A DNA stretch of 38,964 bases from Candidatus Enterococcus willemsii (lineage in GTDB: Bacteria; Bacillota; Bacilli; Lactobacillales; Enterococcaceae): contig NZ_MAEL01000015.1 of assembly GCF_009933335.1 (NCBI RefSeq), positions 1 to 38,964 on the forward strand, written 5' to 3'. Shown one piece after another: positions 24,970 to 34,057 of the stretch. The position numbers and the translations under genes were made by a program. Every line of letters starts with the position of its first letter. The first letter of the stretch is position 1. The notes below the pieces were generated by a model. That model searched no databases, had not been told where the DNA came from, and saw only the letters and a list, made by a program, of their open reading frames with translations.

Positions 24970-25503
24970 TCATTTCTGCGACAATTGCTTGTAGCGGTTA
25001 TACCATATATCGACATAACCCTCAGAGAATGGTCCTTTTCCGTTGTTAATCCAATCGACTAAAATTTTGACGTTTTCCTTGAGAATAAAGTCAATATCTT
25101 GTGGATACTCCATAATTTTACTATGCAGTTCATACTCATCCACGTCTAATAAACGTTTTTCTCCATCGGGAAACACTTTGATATCTAAATCATAATCAAT
25201 ATATTTCAGCGCTTCTTCATCTAACAAATACGGTGAAGCTAGATTACAATAATAGGAAACCCCTTTTTCTCGAATCATTGCTATTACATTGAACCAGTAC
25301 TTTTTGTGAAAATACACAATAGCTGGTTCTCGGGTTACCCAACGTCTCCCGTCAGATTCGGTGACCAAAGTATGATCGTTGACACCTATCATGGAATGTT
25401 CGCTGGTTTTCAATACCATAGTATCTCGCCACGTACGATGCAAATTGCCATCATGTTTGTAGCTTTGAATGCTAACAAACTCGCCTTCTTTTGGAACTCG
25501 CAT
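24970..25503 (-). CDS. DUF402 nucleoside tri-/diphosphatase (Ntdp, YgaC-like)
   Basis: 177 aa, the length of the Gram-positive YgaC/SA1684 family, whose studied member hydrolyses nucleoside tri- and diphosphates. Signatures: [15 protein letters not shown] at the N terminus, [48 protein letters not shown] with clustered metal-ligand Asp/Glu, and a C-terminal helix. Cytosolic. It follows mutY after 91 bases but has its own extended -10. ATG 25503 with GGGAAGGG upstream. Confidence 0.88.
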   Translation of the reverse strand: MRVPKEGEFVSIQSYKHDGNLHRTWRDTMVLKTSEHSMIGVNDHTLVTESDGRRWVTREPAIVYFHKKYWFNVIAMIREKGVSYYCNLASPYLLDEEALKYIDYDLDIKVFPDGEKRLLDVDEYELHSKIMEYPQDIDFILKENVKILVDWINNGKGPFSEGYVDIWYNRYKQLSQK

Positions 25504-25568
25504 AGCAACCCTTCCCTCAGCGAAATCCTCGCATTTGTTTGGGTGTTCATTACACCGACATCGTAAAC

Positions 25569-25577
25569 ATTATATCA
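25569..25577 (-). promoter_or_regulatory. Extended -10 promoter of the DUF402 gene
   Basis: TGATATAAT on the minus strand. The leader also holds GGTGT/ACACC around a 5-base loop. Confidence 0.55.
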
Positions 25578-25594
25578 ATAAAAAATGAGCTTGA

Positions 25595-26761
25595 CTAGAA
25601 ATCTTTATCAACTTTCTGATATTTATTGAATTGTGTCACTAATTTTTGCTGAGGTTTTGGGAAAACGTACGTATCAAAAGAAGATTCCGGAACCCAACGC
25701 CCTTGTTCTGGTGTAAAAGAAGTTCGTGTACGACCATAAAAAAGTAAGACATGCCATTTTAAATGACTAAAGACATGGGTAATTTCACCATAGTGTTTCT
25801 TTTGCCAAACAACAGGTAATTCATCAAAAATTTGTGGTGCTAATTCTTCTGCGACTAAATCGAGTGTCAGCTGTGCATTTTCCTGTGATTTTTCCCATGT
25901 TCGGAGCAGTTCCTCATATTCTTGCTTGCTAACTTCTTGTAGTGGGAAATGCCACATTTTGGCTAATAAACCTGTTTCCGGTCGTTGGAGTAATAAAAAT
26001 TCATTTTGTTGATTTTCAATTGCTCCGGCAACGTAATAAACATCTTTGGGTTTTGCTTTTTTCGTTTTGACTGGAAATTCCGTTTGACGTTGATTTTGGT
26101 ACGCTAAACAGAATTGTTGAATCGGGCATTCTTCGCAACGTGGGGCTGTTGGATTACAAATATCCGATCCTAAATCCATAAACGCTTGGTTCATTTCTCC
26201 TGGTTGTTCATGAGAAATAATCGCACGAGTTGCCGCATCAAAAACTTTACGACTACTTGCCTTTGCAATATCCTCTTCGATTTCAAATAAGCGACTTACG
26301 ACACGCATAATGTTGCCATCAATCGCCGGTTCAGGTAAGCCAAAAGAAATACTACTAATTGCGCCCGTTGTGTAGGGTCCAATCCCTTTAAGTTGACTAA
26401 TTTCCTCTGGTGTTTCTGGAAACTCGCCCCCGAAATCAGCCATAATTTGCTGTGCTGCTACCTTTAAGTTACGAGCACGTGAATAATAGCCTAGACCTTC
26501 CCAAATTTTCAGTAGTTTTTGTTCATCTGCTTCTGCTAAATCTTTGATTGTGGGAAATTCCTCCATAAATCGGTAGTAATAGCCAATGACCGTATCGACA
26601 CGTGTTTGTTGCAACATAATTTCCGAAATCCAAATATTATAGGGATGGGTATTTGCACGCCAAGGTAAATTGCGCTTTTCTTGATGGTACCAATGTAAAA
26701 AAATCTCTTGAAAGGAATCTATTTTTTCTTGATTCCACTGTAACCAATTCTCATTCTTCAT
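25595..26761 (-). CDS. mutY: A/G-specific adenine DNA glycosylase
   Basis: 388 aa. It removes adenine mispaired with 8-oxoguanine. Helix-hairpin-helix LKGIGPYTTGA near 124-134, catalytic Glu E47 (SEIMLQQT), catalytic Asp D148 (PAIDGNIMRV) and a [4Fe-4S] cluster C202-x6-C209-x2-C212-x5-C218 are all intact. The C-terminal NUDIX-like domain (from about 245) recognises 8-oxoG. The start overlaps recX by 11 bases, so both are one transcript. Confidence 0.97.
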   Translation of the reverse strand: MKNENWLQWNQEKIDSFQEIFLHWYHQEKRNLPWRANTHPYNIWISEIMLQQTRVDTVIGYYYRFMEEFPTIKDLAEADEQKLLKIWEGLGYYSRARNLKVAAQQIMADFGGEFPETPEEISQLKGIGPYTTGAISSISFGLPEPAIDGNIMRVVSRLFEIEEDIAKASSRKVFDAATRAIISHEQPGEMNQAFMDLGSDICNPTAPRCEECPIQQFCLAYQNQRQTEFPVKTKKAKPKDVYYVAGAIENQQNEFLLLQRPETGLLAKMWHFPLQEVSKQEYEELLRTWEKSQENAQLTLDLVAEELAPQIFDELPVVWQKKHYGEITHVFSHLKWHVLLFYGRTRTSFTPEQGRWVPESSFDTYVFPKPQQKLVTQFNKYQKVDKDF

Positions 26762-27533
26762 CTATTATTTCCTCATCAATAAATCGTTGGATTAAATCAA
26801 ATTCAAATCCTTTTTGATATAATTTTTGTTTTAATTTTTGTTGGTCATTTGGATGTCTACGTAAAAGTTTTGCCCCTTCTTTTTGGATAGCATCCCATTC
26901 TGCTTCTTCGTCTTTTTCATCAGGCAATTCGGCCATTACTAATGAGATAATGTCACTAGAAAATCCCTTTTGCATTAGTTTTATACGTAATTTTTGCAAG
27001 GTTTCGCGATGACTCTTTCCGTGAAACATTTGTAGACTCTTTGTAGCTGTCTTAAAAGCAATATCAAATTGATCTTCTGGTGTATATAAGTACATTACTT
27101 CTTCGATAACGTCATTTTTCAAGCCTTTTTTGCGTAATTGTTGACTAATCGCTTGCGGACCTTTGTCACTCAAGCGCATTTGTGTACGTACAAAACTCTG
27201 TCCGTACACCACATCATCGACTAGTTGTAATTCCTGCAAGCGTTGAATAATTTTTTGCGTATCTTCACGGTTAATTTCTTTGTCTTTCAAATAAATGCGC
27301 ATCTCTTGTTCGGTACGTAGTTGGTAGCTGATATAATTCATCGCTAACTGTAAACCAATATCGTAGCCAGCACTTTTTTTAATTTCCTCAAAAACTTGTT
27401 CGGTAATTTCTGTCCCTTTTAATAAACGATAACGCACTAATAAATCTTCAGAAATGCGTAATTCTCGTTTGTCATCAAAGCGGACTTTATAAAAATTGCT
27501 TTTGTCTTTTGAAATACTTGTTACTTTTAACAT
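26751..27533 (-). CDS. recX: Regulatory protein RecX
   Basis: 260 aa, the long Gram-positive form of the RecA inhibitor made of repeated three-helix units (LQLAMNYISYQLRTEQEMRIYL; DKGPQAISQQLRKKGLKNDVIEEVM; LRIKLMQKGFSSDIISLVM; LKQKLYQKGFEFDLIQRFI). It binds along RecA filaments. GAGGTG precedes ATG 27533. First gene of recX-mutY, divergent from the rRNA methyltransferase. Confidence 0.95.
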   Translation of the reverse strand: MLKVTSISKDKSNFYKVRFDDKRELRISEDLLVRYRLLKGTEITEQVFEEIKKSAGYDIGLQLAMNYISYQLRTEQEMRIYLKDKEINREDTQKIIQRLQELQLVDDVVYGQSFVRTQMRLSDKGPQAISQQLRKKGLKNDVIEEVMYLYTPEDQFDIAFKTATKSLQMFHGKSHRETLQKLRIKLMQKGFSSDIISLVMAELPDEKDEEAEWDAIQKEGAKLLRRHPNDQQKLKQKLYQKGFEFDLIQRFIDEEIIDEE

Positions 27534-27545
27534 ATTTTCACCTCA

Positions 27546-27559
27546 CGAACGTACATTCT
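27546..27559. promoter_or_regulatory. LexA-like box at recX
   Basis: CGAACGTACATTCT matches the Gram-positive SOS consensus CGAACRNRYGTTYG at all but two defined positions and sits at the predicted recX transcription start. Confidence 0.45.
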
Positions 27560-27588
27560 ATTGTATCACATTGCCTGAACTATGTTAA
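27560..27588 (-). promoter_or_regulatory. recX-mutY promoter
   Basis: TTAACA-N17-TACAAT on the minus strand, five of six in both hexamers. Its -35 (27583-27588) overlaps the opposing -10. Confidence 0.75.
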
Positions 27589-27591
27589 AAT
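27583..27591 (+). promoter_or_regulatory. Extended -10 promoter of the rRNA methyltransferase gene
   Basis: TGTTAAAAT on the plus strand, 31 bases before the start; the -35 is weak. Confidence 0.5.
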
Positions 27592-27622
27592 AAACAAGAT
27601 GAATCAACGAAAAGGAGTTCTT

Positions 27623-28999
27623 ATGGCAACTATACAATTAAATACAGGACAAACATTACAATTAAAAATTAAACGATTAGGCATCAATGGCGAAGGCATC
27701 GGTTATTACAAACGACTGATTATTTTTGTGCCCCGCGCATTACCAGGAGAAGAAGTTATTGTAAAAGTAACAAAAGCCACGCCCACATTTGCTGAAGCTA
27801 GCTTAACAAAGATTGTCAAAAAAAGCCGTGACCGGATTCAGCCTCCTTGCCAATTTTATGACCGTTGTGGTGGCTGCCAATTACAACATTTAGCCTACAA
27901 TAAACAACTAGATTTCAAAAAAGATTTGCTTGCACAAGCTTTGGCGAAATTCAAACCTAAAGGCTACCAAAACTATGAATTACGCAATACTTTAGGGATG
28001 GAAAATCCATGGCGCTATCGTAATAAAGCTCAATTTCAACTACGTTACAACGATAAACAAAAACGTGCTGAAGCTGGCTTATATGAAGCAAATTCGCATC
28101 AATTAGTTGCGATTGATGATTGTTTGGTACAAGAAGAATCTACGCAAAAAGTTATCAATACGGTGATGCAATTAGTCAATAAATATCAAATTCCAATTTA
28201 TAACGAACGAAAAAATTCAGGGATTTTACGTACGCTAATGGTCCGCGTTGGGATTGAAACCGGCGAAGTTCAATTAGTTTTCATTACCAATTCACCTAAA
28301 TTACCACAAAGAAATGCCCTTGTTCGCGAAATTAACCAACGCTTACCTGAAGTAGTCTCTATTATGCAAAATGTCCAAAGTAAAAAGACGTCATTGATTA
28401 TGGGCGATGATACCTTACACATTTGGGGAAAAGAAGCAATTGAAGAGCATTTAAACGGTTTGGTGTTTGATTTATCGGCACGTGCCTTTTTCCAATTAAA
28501 TCCAAAGCAAACCAGCGTTTTATACAATGAAGCGATTAAAGCTTTAGAAATCACCAAAAATGAAACCGTCGTTGATGCTTATTGCGGTGTTGGTACCATT
28601 GGACTAAGCATTGCTGATCAAGCCAAAGAAGTTCGCGGTATGGATATTATCCCACAAGCCATTGATGACGCAAAGCGCAACGCTGAACGAATGGGTTACA
28701 CCAATACGCGCTATGAAACAGGAACTGCCGAAGAATTGTTGCCAAAATGGCTCAATCAAGGATTTACACCTGATAGTATTGTCGTTGATCCACCTCGTAC
28801 TGGGCTAGATGATAAATTGTTACAAGCCATTTTAACGCATGCACCTAAAAAATTAGTGTATGTTTCTTGTAACGTATCAACATTAGCAAAAGATCTAAAA
28901 AAATTAGCTTCTGTCTTTAAAGTGGATTATCTACAATCAGTCGATATGTTCCCACAAACAGCTCGTTGTGAAGTTGTAGCAAAATTAACGCGAATCTAA
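27623..28999 (+). CDS. rlmD: 23S rRNA (uracil-C5)-methyltransferase, RlmD/TrmA family
   Basis: 458 aa. An N-terminal TRAM domain (about 1-65) is followed by an iron-sulphur Cys group C76-x5-C82-x2-C85 plus a later Cys (AIDDCLVQ). The SAM-binding site is DAYCGVGTIGLSIA. The catalytic Cys is in YVSCNVSTLAKDL, and DPPRTGLD is the family signature. In Gram-positives one such enzyme (RlmCD) methylates both U747 and U1939; which sites this one uses is not evident. The frame runs back to 27509, but ATG 27623 with AAAGGAG upstream is the start. Confidence 0.92.
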   Translation: MATIQLNTGQTLQLKIKRLGINGEGIGYYKRLIIFVPRALPGEEVIVKVTKATPTFAEASLTKIVKKSRDRIQPPCQFYDRCGGCQLQHLAYNKQLDFKKDLLAQALAKFKPKGYQNYELRNTLGMENPWRYRNKAQFQLRYNDKQKRAEAGLYEANSHQLVAIDDCLVQEESTQKVINTVMQLVNKYQIPIYNERKNSGILRTLMVRVGIETGEVQLVFITNSPKLPQRNALVREINQRLPEVVSIMQNVQSKKTSLIMGDDTLHIWGKEAIEEHLNGLVFDLSARAFFQLNPKQTSVLYNEAIKALEITKNETVVDAYCGVGTIGLSIADQAKEVRGMDIIPQAIDDAKRNAERMGYTNTRYETGTAEELLPKWLNQGFTPDSIVVDPPRTGLDDKLLQAILTHAPKKLVYVSCNVSTLAKDLKKLASVFKVDYLQSVDMFPQTARCEVVAKLTRI

Positions 29000-29002
29000 T
29001 CG

Positions 29003-29040
29003 AAAAGGATGTTTCTTCTAGCAAGAAAACATCCTTTTTT
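29003..29040. terminator. Terminator between rlmD and the convergent GNAT gene
   Basis: GGATGTTT-CTT / AAGAAAACATCC stem with a one-base bulge, then TTTTTT; AAAA on the left side. Confidence 0.85.
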
Positions 29041-29041
29041 G

Positions 29042-29542
29042 TTATAGTAAATATTCAAAACATACATATGTACCCGATGGACCAAATTGCCTGGATGGAT
29101 CAATACACTTTTCTTTAAACTGGAATTGATTTTTTAGCAACACAATTTGTGAACCATAATTATCAATGGCTGTCCCCGCTTCTAAGGAGGTAAAATGCTG
29201 TTCTTTCGCAATTTTCTTCATCAGATATAACGCGCGTGAAGCAACACCACGTCCAGTATATTTCTTACCAATACGATAGCCCACACTGCCCATTTTTTCA
29301 TTTTCCGTTTGCTGAACATCTGTAATATTTATCCGATCAACCAATTGTTCGTCCATATAAATCACAAACATTGTTTCTTCCTCTTGGATTAACGTATTTA
29401 AAATCGTCAAAAAAGAGTCTTTTTCAAAATATACTGCCGGTCTAGGCAAGAAAGTTTGTTCAAAATAAATTCTATTTTGTTTCTCAAAAGCAAATAATTC
29501 TTCTGCATGTTTCATTGCTAGTTTTTCTAAGTGAATGGCCAT
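29042..29542 (-). CDS. GNAT family N-acetyltransferase (RimJ/RimL-like)
   Basis: 166 aa. SVGYRIGKKYTGRGVASRALYLM is the acetyl-CoA-binding motif A of RimL/RimJ-type enzymes, EAGTAIDNYGSQIVLLKNQFQ is the typical C-terminal part, and RPAVYFEKDSF precedes them. The substrate may be a protein N terminus, an amino acid or an antibiotic; not decidable. AAAGGAGG precedes ATG, with an extended -10 TGCTATACT (about 29563-29571) upstream. Confidence 0.87.
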   Translation of the reverse strand: MAIHLEKLAMKHAEELFAFEKQNRIYFEQTFLPRPAVYFEKDSFLTILNTLIQEEETMFVIYMDEQLVDRINITDVQQTENEKMGSVGYRIGKKYTGRGVASRALYLMKKIAKEQHFTSLEAGTAIDNYGSQIVLLKNQFQFKEKCIDPSRQFGPSGTYVCFEYLL

Positions 29543-29571
29543 TGTTTGCCTCCTTTTTTCTCAGTATAGCA

Positions 29572-29607
29572 TAAAAAAACCTCAAAACCTTAACAGATTT
29601 TGAGGTT
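29572..29607 (-). terminator. polC terminator
   Basis: Perfect AACCTCAAAA / TTTTGAGGTT stem, seven T on the minus strand. Confidence 0.9.
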
Positions 29608-29613
29608 ACATTT

Positions 29614-32600
29614 TTATAACATATCGAATAACGACAATTGATTTTCATCTGGTAAGTCTTTTAACACACCATTGTCTGTCATATATTCAATCAATGTTTT
29701 AGATACTTTTCCACGGTTGGCTAAATCTTCTTTTGAAAGGAATGGGCCATCTTTACGCGCTTCTACAATTTGTTTCGCCACGTTCATCCCTAAACTTGGG
29801 ACCGCTCTGAAAGGCGCAATTAATTTATTGCCATCAATCACAAAGTTTTCGGCATCTGATTTATACAAATCAATCATTCCAAATTCATACCCACGTTCAA
29901 GCATTTCATTGCATAGCTCCAACACAGTCAAAAGATTTTTCTCTTTTGTTGATGCATCCAAGCCTTTATCAGTGATTTCTTTCATTCGTTCTTTGACCGC
30001 GTCTTTCCCTTTCGCCATAGCGACAATATCAAAGTCGTCGGCACGCACTGAGAAATACGCACAATAATAGAGAATCGGGAAATACACTTTAAAGTAGGCT
30101 ACGCGTAATGCCATCAAAACATAGGCTGCAGCATGGGCTTTCGGGAACATATACTTAATTTTCAAACAAGAATCAATATACCAGTCTGGTACATTTTGTT
30201 TTTTCATTTCAGCTTGCCAATCTTCAGGAATCCCTTTACCTTTACGCACACTTTCCATAATTTTAAAGGCTAAACCGTCGTCTAAGCCAGCATGCATTAA
30301 ATACACCATAATATCATCCCGACAACCAATAACATTAGCTAAGTCAGCTGTTCCTTGACGAATCAGCTCTTCCGCATTTCCTAACCATACGTCAGTTCCA
30401 TGTGACAAACCAGAAATTTGAAGTAACTCTGCAAACGTGGATGGATGGGTTTGTTCCAGCATCCCTCGCACAAAGCGGGTACCAAATTCAGGAATCCCTA
30501 ATGTCCCTGTTTTAGAAAAAATATCTTCTGGAGTTACACCTAATACCTCAGTTCCTTCAAAGATACGCATGACTTCTGGATCGTCTGTCGGAATTGTTTG
30601 TGGATCAATCCCTGATAAATCTTGCAACATTCGAATAACCGTTGGATCATCGTGTCCAAGGATATCTAGTTTCAAAATATTGTCATGAATCGAATGGAAA
30701 TCAAAATGGGTGGTTCGCCATTCGGCATCCAAATCATCTGCAGGATATTGAATCGGCGTAAAATCATACACATCCATATAATCCGGAATAACGATAATCC
30801 CCCCCGGATGCTGTCCGGTTGTTCGCTTCACTCCGGTTGCTCCTTTAGCTAAACGATCAATCTCAGCTGCACGAAAGTGTAGATTGTTATCACGTTCGTA
30901 GCCTTTCACGAATCCAAAAGCTGTTTTATCCGCAACCGTGCCAATTGTTCCCGCACGGAATACATAGTCTTCTCCAAACAATACTTTCGTATAGTTATGA
31001 GCTTCTGGCTGATATTCCCCAGAGAAGTTCAAATCGATATCGGGAACTTTATCCCCATGGAAACCTAAGAACGTTTCAAACGGAATATCGTGACCATCTT
31101 TTTTCAAACGTGTACCACATTTTGGACAATTCTTTTCAGGCATATCAAAACCTGAACCGTAGGAACCATCTTCATAAAACTCGGAATACTTACATTCAGG
31201 GCAATGATAATGTGGTGCAAGTGGATTAACCTCGGTAATCCCTGTCATTGTCGCCACAAAGCTAGACCCGACTGAACCACGTGAACCAACTAAATAGCCA
31301 TCTTCGTTACTTTTATGCACTAACTTTTGCGAAATTAAATAGATAACGGAGAAACCATTCCCGATAATTGAGTTTAATTCTTTTTCTAATCGCTTTTCAA
31401 CAATTTCAGGTAATGGATCGCCGTATAATTCTTTGGCGCGATTATAACTCAAATCGGTAATTTCTTGCTCGGAACCTGGAATCTTCGGCGTATACAATTC
31501 ATCTTTAACTGGAATGACAACTTCACAAGAATCTGCTAACTCATTCGGATTAGTAACGACAATTTTCTTCGCCACATCATTTCCTAGAAATTGGAATTCG
31601 GTCAGCATTTCATCGGTCGTTCTAAAATGTACTTTTGGCAAACGATGTCGATTTAATGGATTGGCCCCTCCCATCGAGTTTATTAATATTTTACGGTAAA
31701 TAGCATCTTCTTCATTCAAGTAATGCACATTACCAGTTGCTACAACCGGTTTTCCTAGCTCATCGCCAATCGCAATCAGTTTCTCAATAATATCTTCTAA
31801 ATCTTTTTCATTTTTGACTAATTCTTGTTCAATCAATGGTGAATATACAGGTTTTGGCATGACTTCAATATAATCATAAAATTTAGCCAATTCTTTGGCA
31901 GCCTCATAGCCTTTTTGCATCATTGCGACAAAAACTTCCCCTTTGTCACATGCTGTCCCTACCAATAGCCCTTCACGTAATTTGGCAAGTTCTGATCGGG
32001 GAATCCGCGGTACTTTATCATGGAAGTAAGTCACGTTGGACATTGAAATCAATTTAAATAAGTTTTTCAGACCTGCTTGGGTTTTAACCAAGATAGTTGT
32101 ATGAAATGGTCGGGCTGCTTTAATTGAATTTGCACCACCCACATGACGGTTCAAATCTTCATGAAGCAACATCTCATGTTTTTCCATTGCTTCTTTGACA
32201 AACATCCAAGCTAAATGTCCTGTCGCCTCCGCATCGTAAATCGCACGGTGATGTTGTTCTAACGATACACCAAATTTTTTCGTTAAGACACCCAAACCAA
32301 AACGCTTAAATTGTGGATATAGATAGCGAGCTAATTCTAATGTATCAATGACTGGGTTATCTGCTTCAGGAATCCCATATTTTTTATAACTCATATTTAA
32401 GAAGCCCATATCAAAGGATGCATTGTGGGCAACTAAAATCGCCCCTTCAGAAAACTCGCGGAACAACCGTAATACTTCTTCTTCCGATTTTGAACCTTTT
32501 ACCATTGCATCAGTAATACCTGTTAAATTAATTGTGGTATTTGACAATGGATGGCCGGGATCAATGAATTCGTCAAAGGAGGCTTCGACATTACCTTTGT

Positions 32601-33948
32601 GCATCTTCACTGCTGCCAATTCGATAATTGTATCATATACGGCGGAAAGTCCGGTTGTCTCCACATCAAACACGACATACGTTGCATCAGATAAGGAAAC
32701 TGGTTGTGGATTGTAAGCAACTTCTACGCCATCATCAACCACATTTGCTTCAACACCGTAAATGACTTTCACACCAGCTTTTTGACCGGCTTGATGGGCA
32801 TCTGGAAAGGCTTGTGCACCACCATGATCGGTAATTGCAATGGCTTTGTGTCCCCATTTACCAGCTTGAGCAACCAAATCGCCGACATTGTTCGTTGCAT
32901 CCATTGTACTCATATTTGAATGAAGATGCAGTTCTACACGTTTTTCATCATCCGGTGCATAATCCTTACGTGTCTCATGTTTCACTTCGGCAATATCTTG
33001 TGCCATCATAACTAAATCACGCATATAGTTATCTTCTTGAATACTTCCTCTTGCGCGAACCCAGCCACCTTTAGAAATAGCTTCAAAAATTTGCTTGTCT
33101 TTATCATTATTAGAAAAACGTTTTACAACAAAGGAAGAGGTGTAATCAGTGATTTTCAACGTTAATATAGAACGTCCCGATTTTAATTCTAAAATTTCTT
33201 TGTCGAAAATATACCCTTCAATTGTGACACGGCGTTCTTCTTCTAAAATATTCCCCATAGGCATGATTACTTCATCAGTTGGAATTGAACGCCCCAACAT
33301 AATAGGTCCTTCAAAAGCCGGCTCTTGTTTCTTCTCTTTTTTACGTTGCTCATGCATAGCAATACTTTCAGCTGCTTGTTGCATATACGCCTCTTGTTGT
33401 TCTTGTTGGCGCTGTTCCAATTTTTTATAATCTTCCTCTGCTCGTTTCTTATCGAGTAGCGGTTGAATACGGAATTTTTCAAAACCAAATTCTTGATAAT
33501 TGCTTTCAATAAGTGGTAAGTATTGTTGCTGTAAAAGCCCCATAACGGATTCATTGGTCACCGATAATTGAATATTATTTCCATTTAATTTTGGTACTTG
33601 TGATTTTAAGACTTGTTTAACTAATGGTGTGTCACAATTCTGGTTAGCTAAAGCTAGTGGCCAATATTCTTGTAATAATTGCTCATTAAACATGCCATCT
33701 TCAACTTCAATCTTTAATTCAACAGCCGCAATATCTTTAAACGCCAATTGTAAATGCTGGCGGAATGCTTGATACAACATTGGTGGCAATATTTTTTGAA
33801 ACCCTAAAGTAAATGACCAACATTTTGATTGTCGGTGTACCACTACTTGTAAGATTTTTCCTGTTTGTATCAGAGGATGCTGCTGAATTTCTGAATCTAA
33901 CTGTAATTGCTCCAGTAAGATGTCAAACTTCTCTCTTTCTTTAGACAA
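29614..33948 (-). CDS. polC: DNA polymerase III alpha subunit, Gram-positive PolC type
   Basis: 1444 aa replicative polymerase of low-GC Gram-positives. Order: N-terminal domain, OB fold (about 230-320), PHP domain with [10 protein letters not shown] near 338 and ITDHGG, an inserted DnaQ-type 3'-5' exonuclease beginning [11 protein letters not shown] near 423, a zinc-binding HCPECK...CPKCG near 914-945, palm with PDIDLNFSG near 971, then fingers and C-terminal HhH/duplex-binding region ending QLSLFDML. The frame opens at ATG 34005, but TTG 33948 has GGAGGGG 5 bases upstream and gives the usual length. A -10 TATACT at 33977-33982 may drive it. Confidence 0.96.
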   Translation of the reverse strand: MSKEREKFDILLEQLQLDSEIQQHPLIQTGKILQVVVHRQSKCWSFTLGFQKILPPMLYQAFRQHLQLAFKDIAAVELKIEVEDGMFNEQLLQEYWPLALANQNCDTPLVKQVLKSQVPKLNGNNIQLSVTNESVMGLLQQQYLPLIESNYQEFGFEKFRIQPLLDKKRAEEDYKKLEQRQQEQQEAYMQQAAESIAMHEQRKKEKKQEPAFEGPIMLGRSIPTDEVIMPMGNILEEERRVTIEGYIFDKEILELKSGRSILTLKITDYTSSFVVKRFSNNDKDKQIFEAISKGGWVRARGSIQEDNYMRDLVMMAQDIAEVKHETRKDYAPDDEKRVELHLHSNMSTMDATNNVGDLVAQAGKWGHKAIAITDHGGAQAFPDAHQAGQKAGVKVIYGVEANVVDDGVEVAYNPQPVSLSDATYVVFDVETTGLSAVYDTIIELAAVKMHKGNVEASFDEFIDPGHPLSNTTINLTGITDAMVKGSKSEEEVLRLFREFSEGAILVAHNASFDMGFLNMSYKKYGIPEADNPVIDTLELARYLYPQFKRFGLGVLTKKFGVSLEQHHRAIYDAEATGHLAWMFVKEAMEKHEMLLHEDLNRHVGGANSIKAARPFHTTILVKTQAGLKNLFKLISMSNVTYFHDKVPRIPRSELAKLREGLLVGTACDKGEVFVAMMQKGYEAAKELAKFYDYIEVMPKPVYSPLIEQELVKNEKDLEDIIEKLIAIGDELGKPVVATGNVHYLNEEDAIYRKILINSMGGANPLNRHRLPKVHFRTTDEMLTEFQFLGNDVAKKIVVTNPNELADSCEVVIPVKDELYTPKIPGSEQEITDLSYNRAKELYGDPLPEIVEKRLEKELNSIIGNGFSVIYLISQKLVHKSNEDGYLVGSRGSVGSSFVATMTGITEVNPLAPHYHCPECKYSEFYEDGSYGSGFDMPEKNCPKCGTRLKKDGHDIPFETFLGFHGDKVPDIDLNFSGEYQPEAHNYTKVLFGEDYVFRAGTIGTVADKTAFGFVKGYERDNNLHFRAAEIDRLAKGATGVKRTTGQHPGGIIVIPDYMDVYDFTPIQYPADDLDAEWRTTHFDFHSIHDNILKLDILGHDDPTVIRMLQDLSGIDPQTIPTDDPEVMRIFEGTEVLGVTPEDIFSKTGTLGIPEFGTRFVRGMLEQTHPSTFAELLQISGLSHGTDVWLGNAEELIRQGTADLANVIGCRDDIMVYLMHAGLDDGLAFKIMESVRKGKGIPEDWQAEMKKQNVPDWYIDSCLKIKYMFPKAHAAAYVLMALRVAYFKVYFPILYYCAYFSVRADDFDIVAMAKGKDAVKERMKEITDKGLDASTKEKNLLTVLELCNEMLERGYEFGMIDLYKSDAENFVIDGNKLIAPFRAVPSLGMNVAKQIVEARKDGPFLSKEDLANRGKVSKTLIEYMTDNGVLKDLPDENQLSLFDML

Positions 33949-34006
33949 GTCTACCCCTCCATTTCTCGTATCTTTTAGTATACTCTTTTTTAGTTGGGTT
34001 TTCATT

Positions 34007-34056
34007 AAAGAAGTCTAGGACTTTCATCAAATTTGATTACAGCCCTAGACTTCTTT
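34007..34056. terminator. Long hairpin between proS-like gene and polC
   Basis: Perfect 13-bp arms AAAGAAGTCTAGG / CCTAGACTTCTTT enclosing a second palindrome ATCAAATTTGAT (34027-34038). The T tract is poor on the minus strand, so termination may be partial, allowing read-through into polC. Confidence 0.7.
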
Positions 34057-34057
34057 A

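Noticed and set aside
29672-33554. Several open frames antisense to or overlapping polC
   Set aside because: All overlie conserved PolC domains, without SD or promoter.
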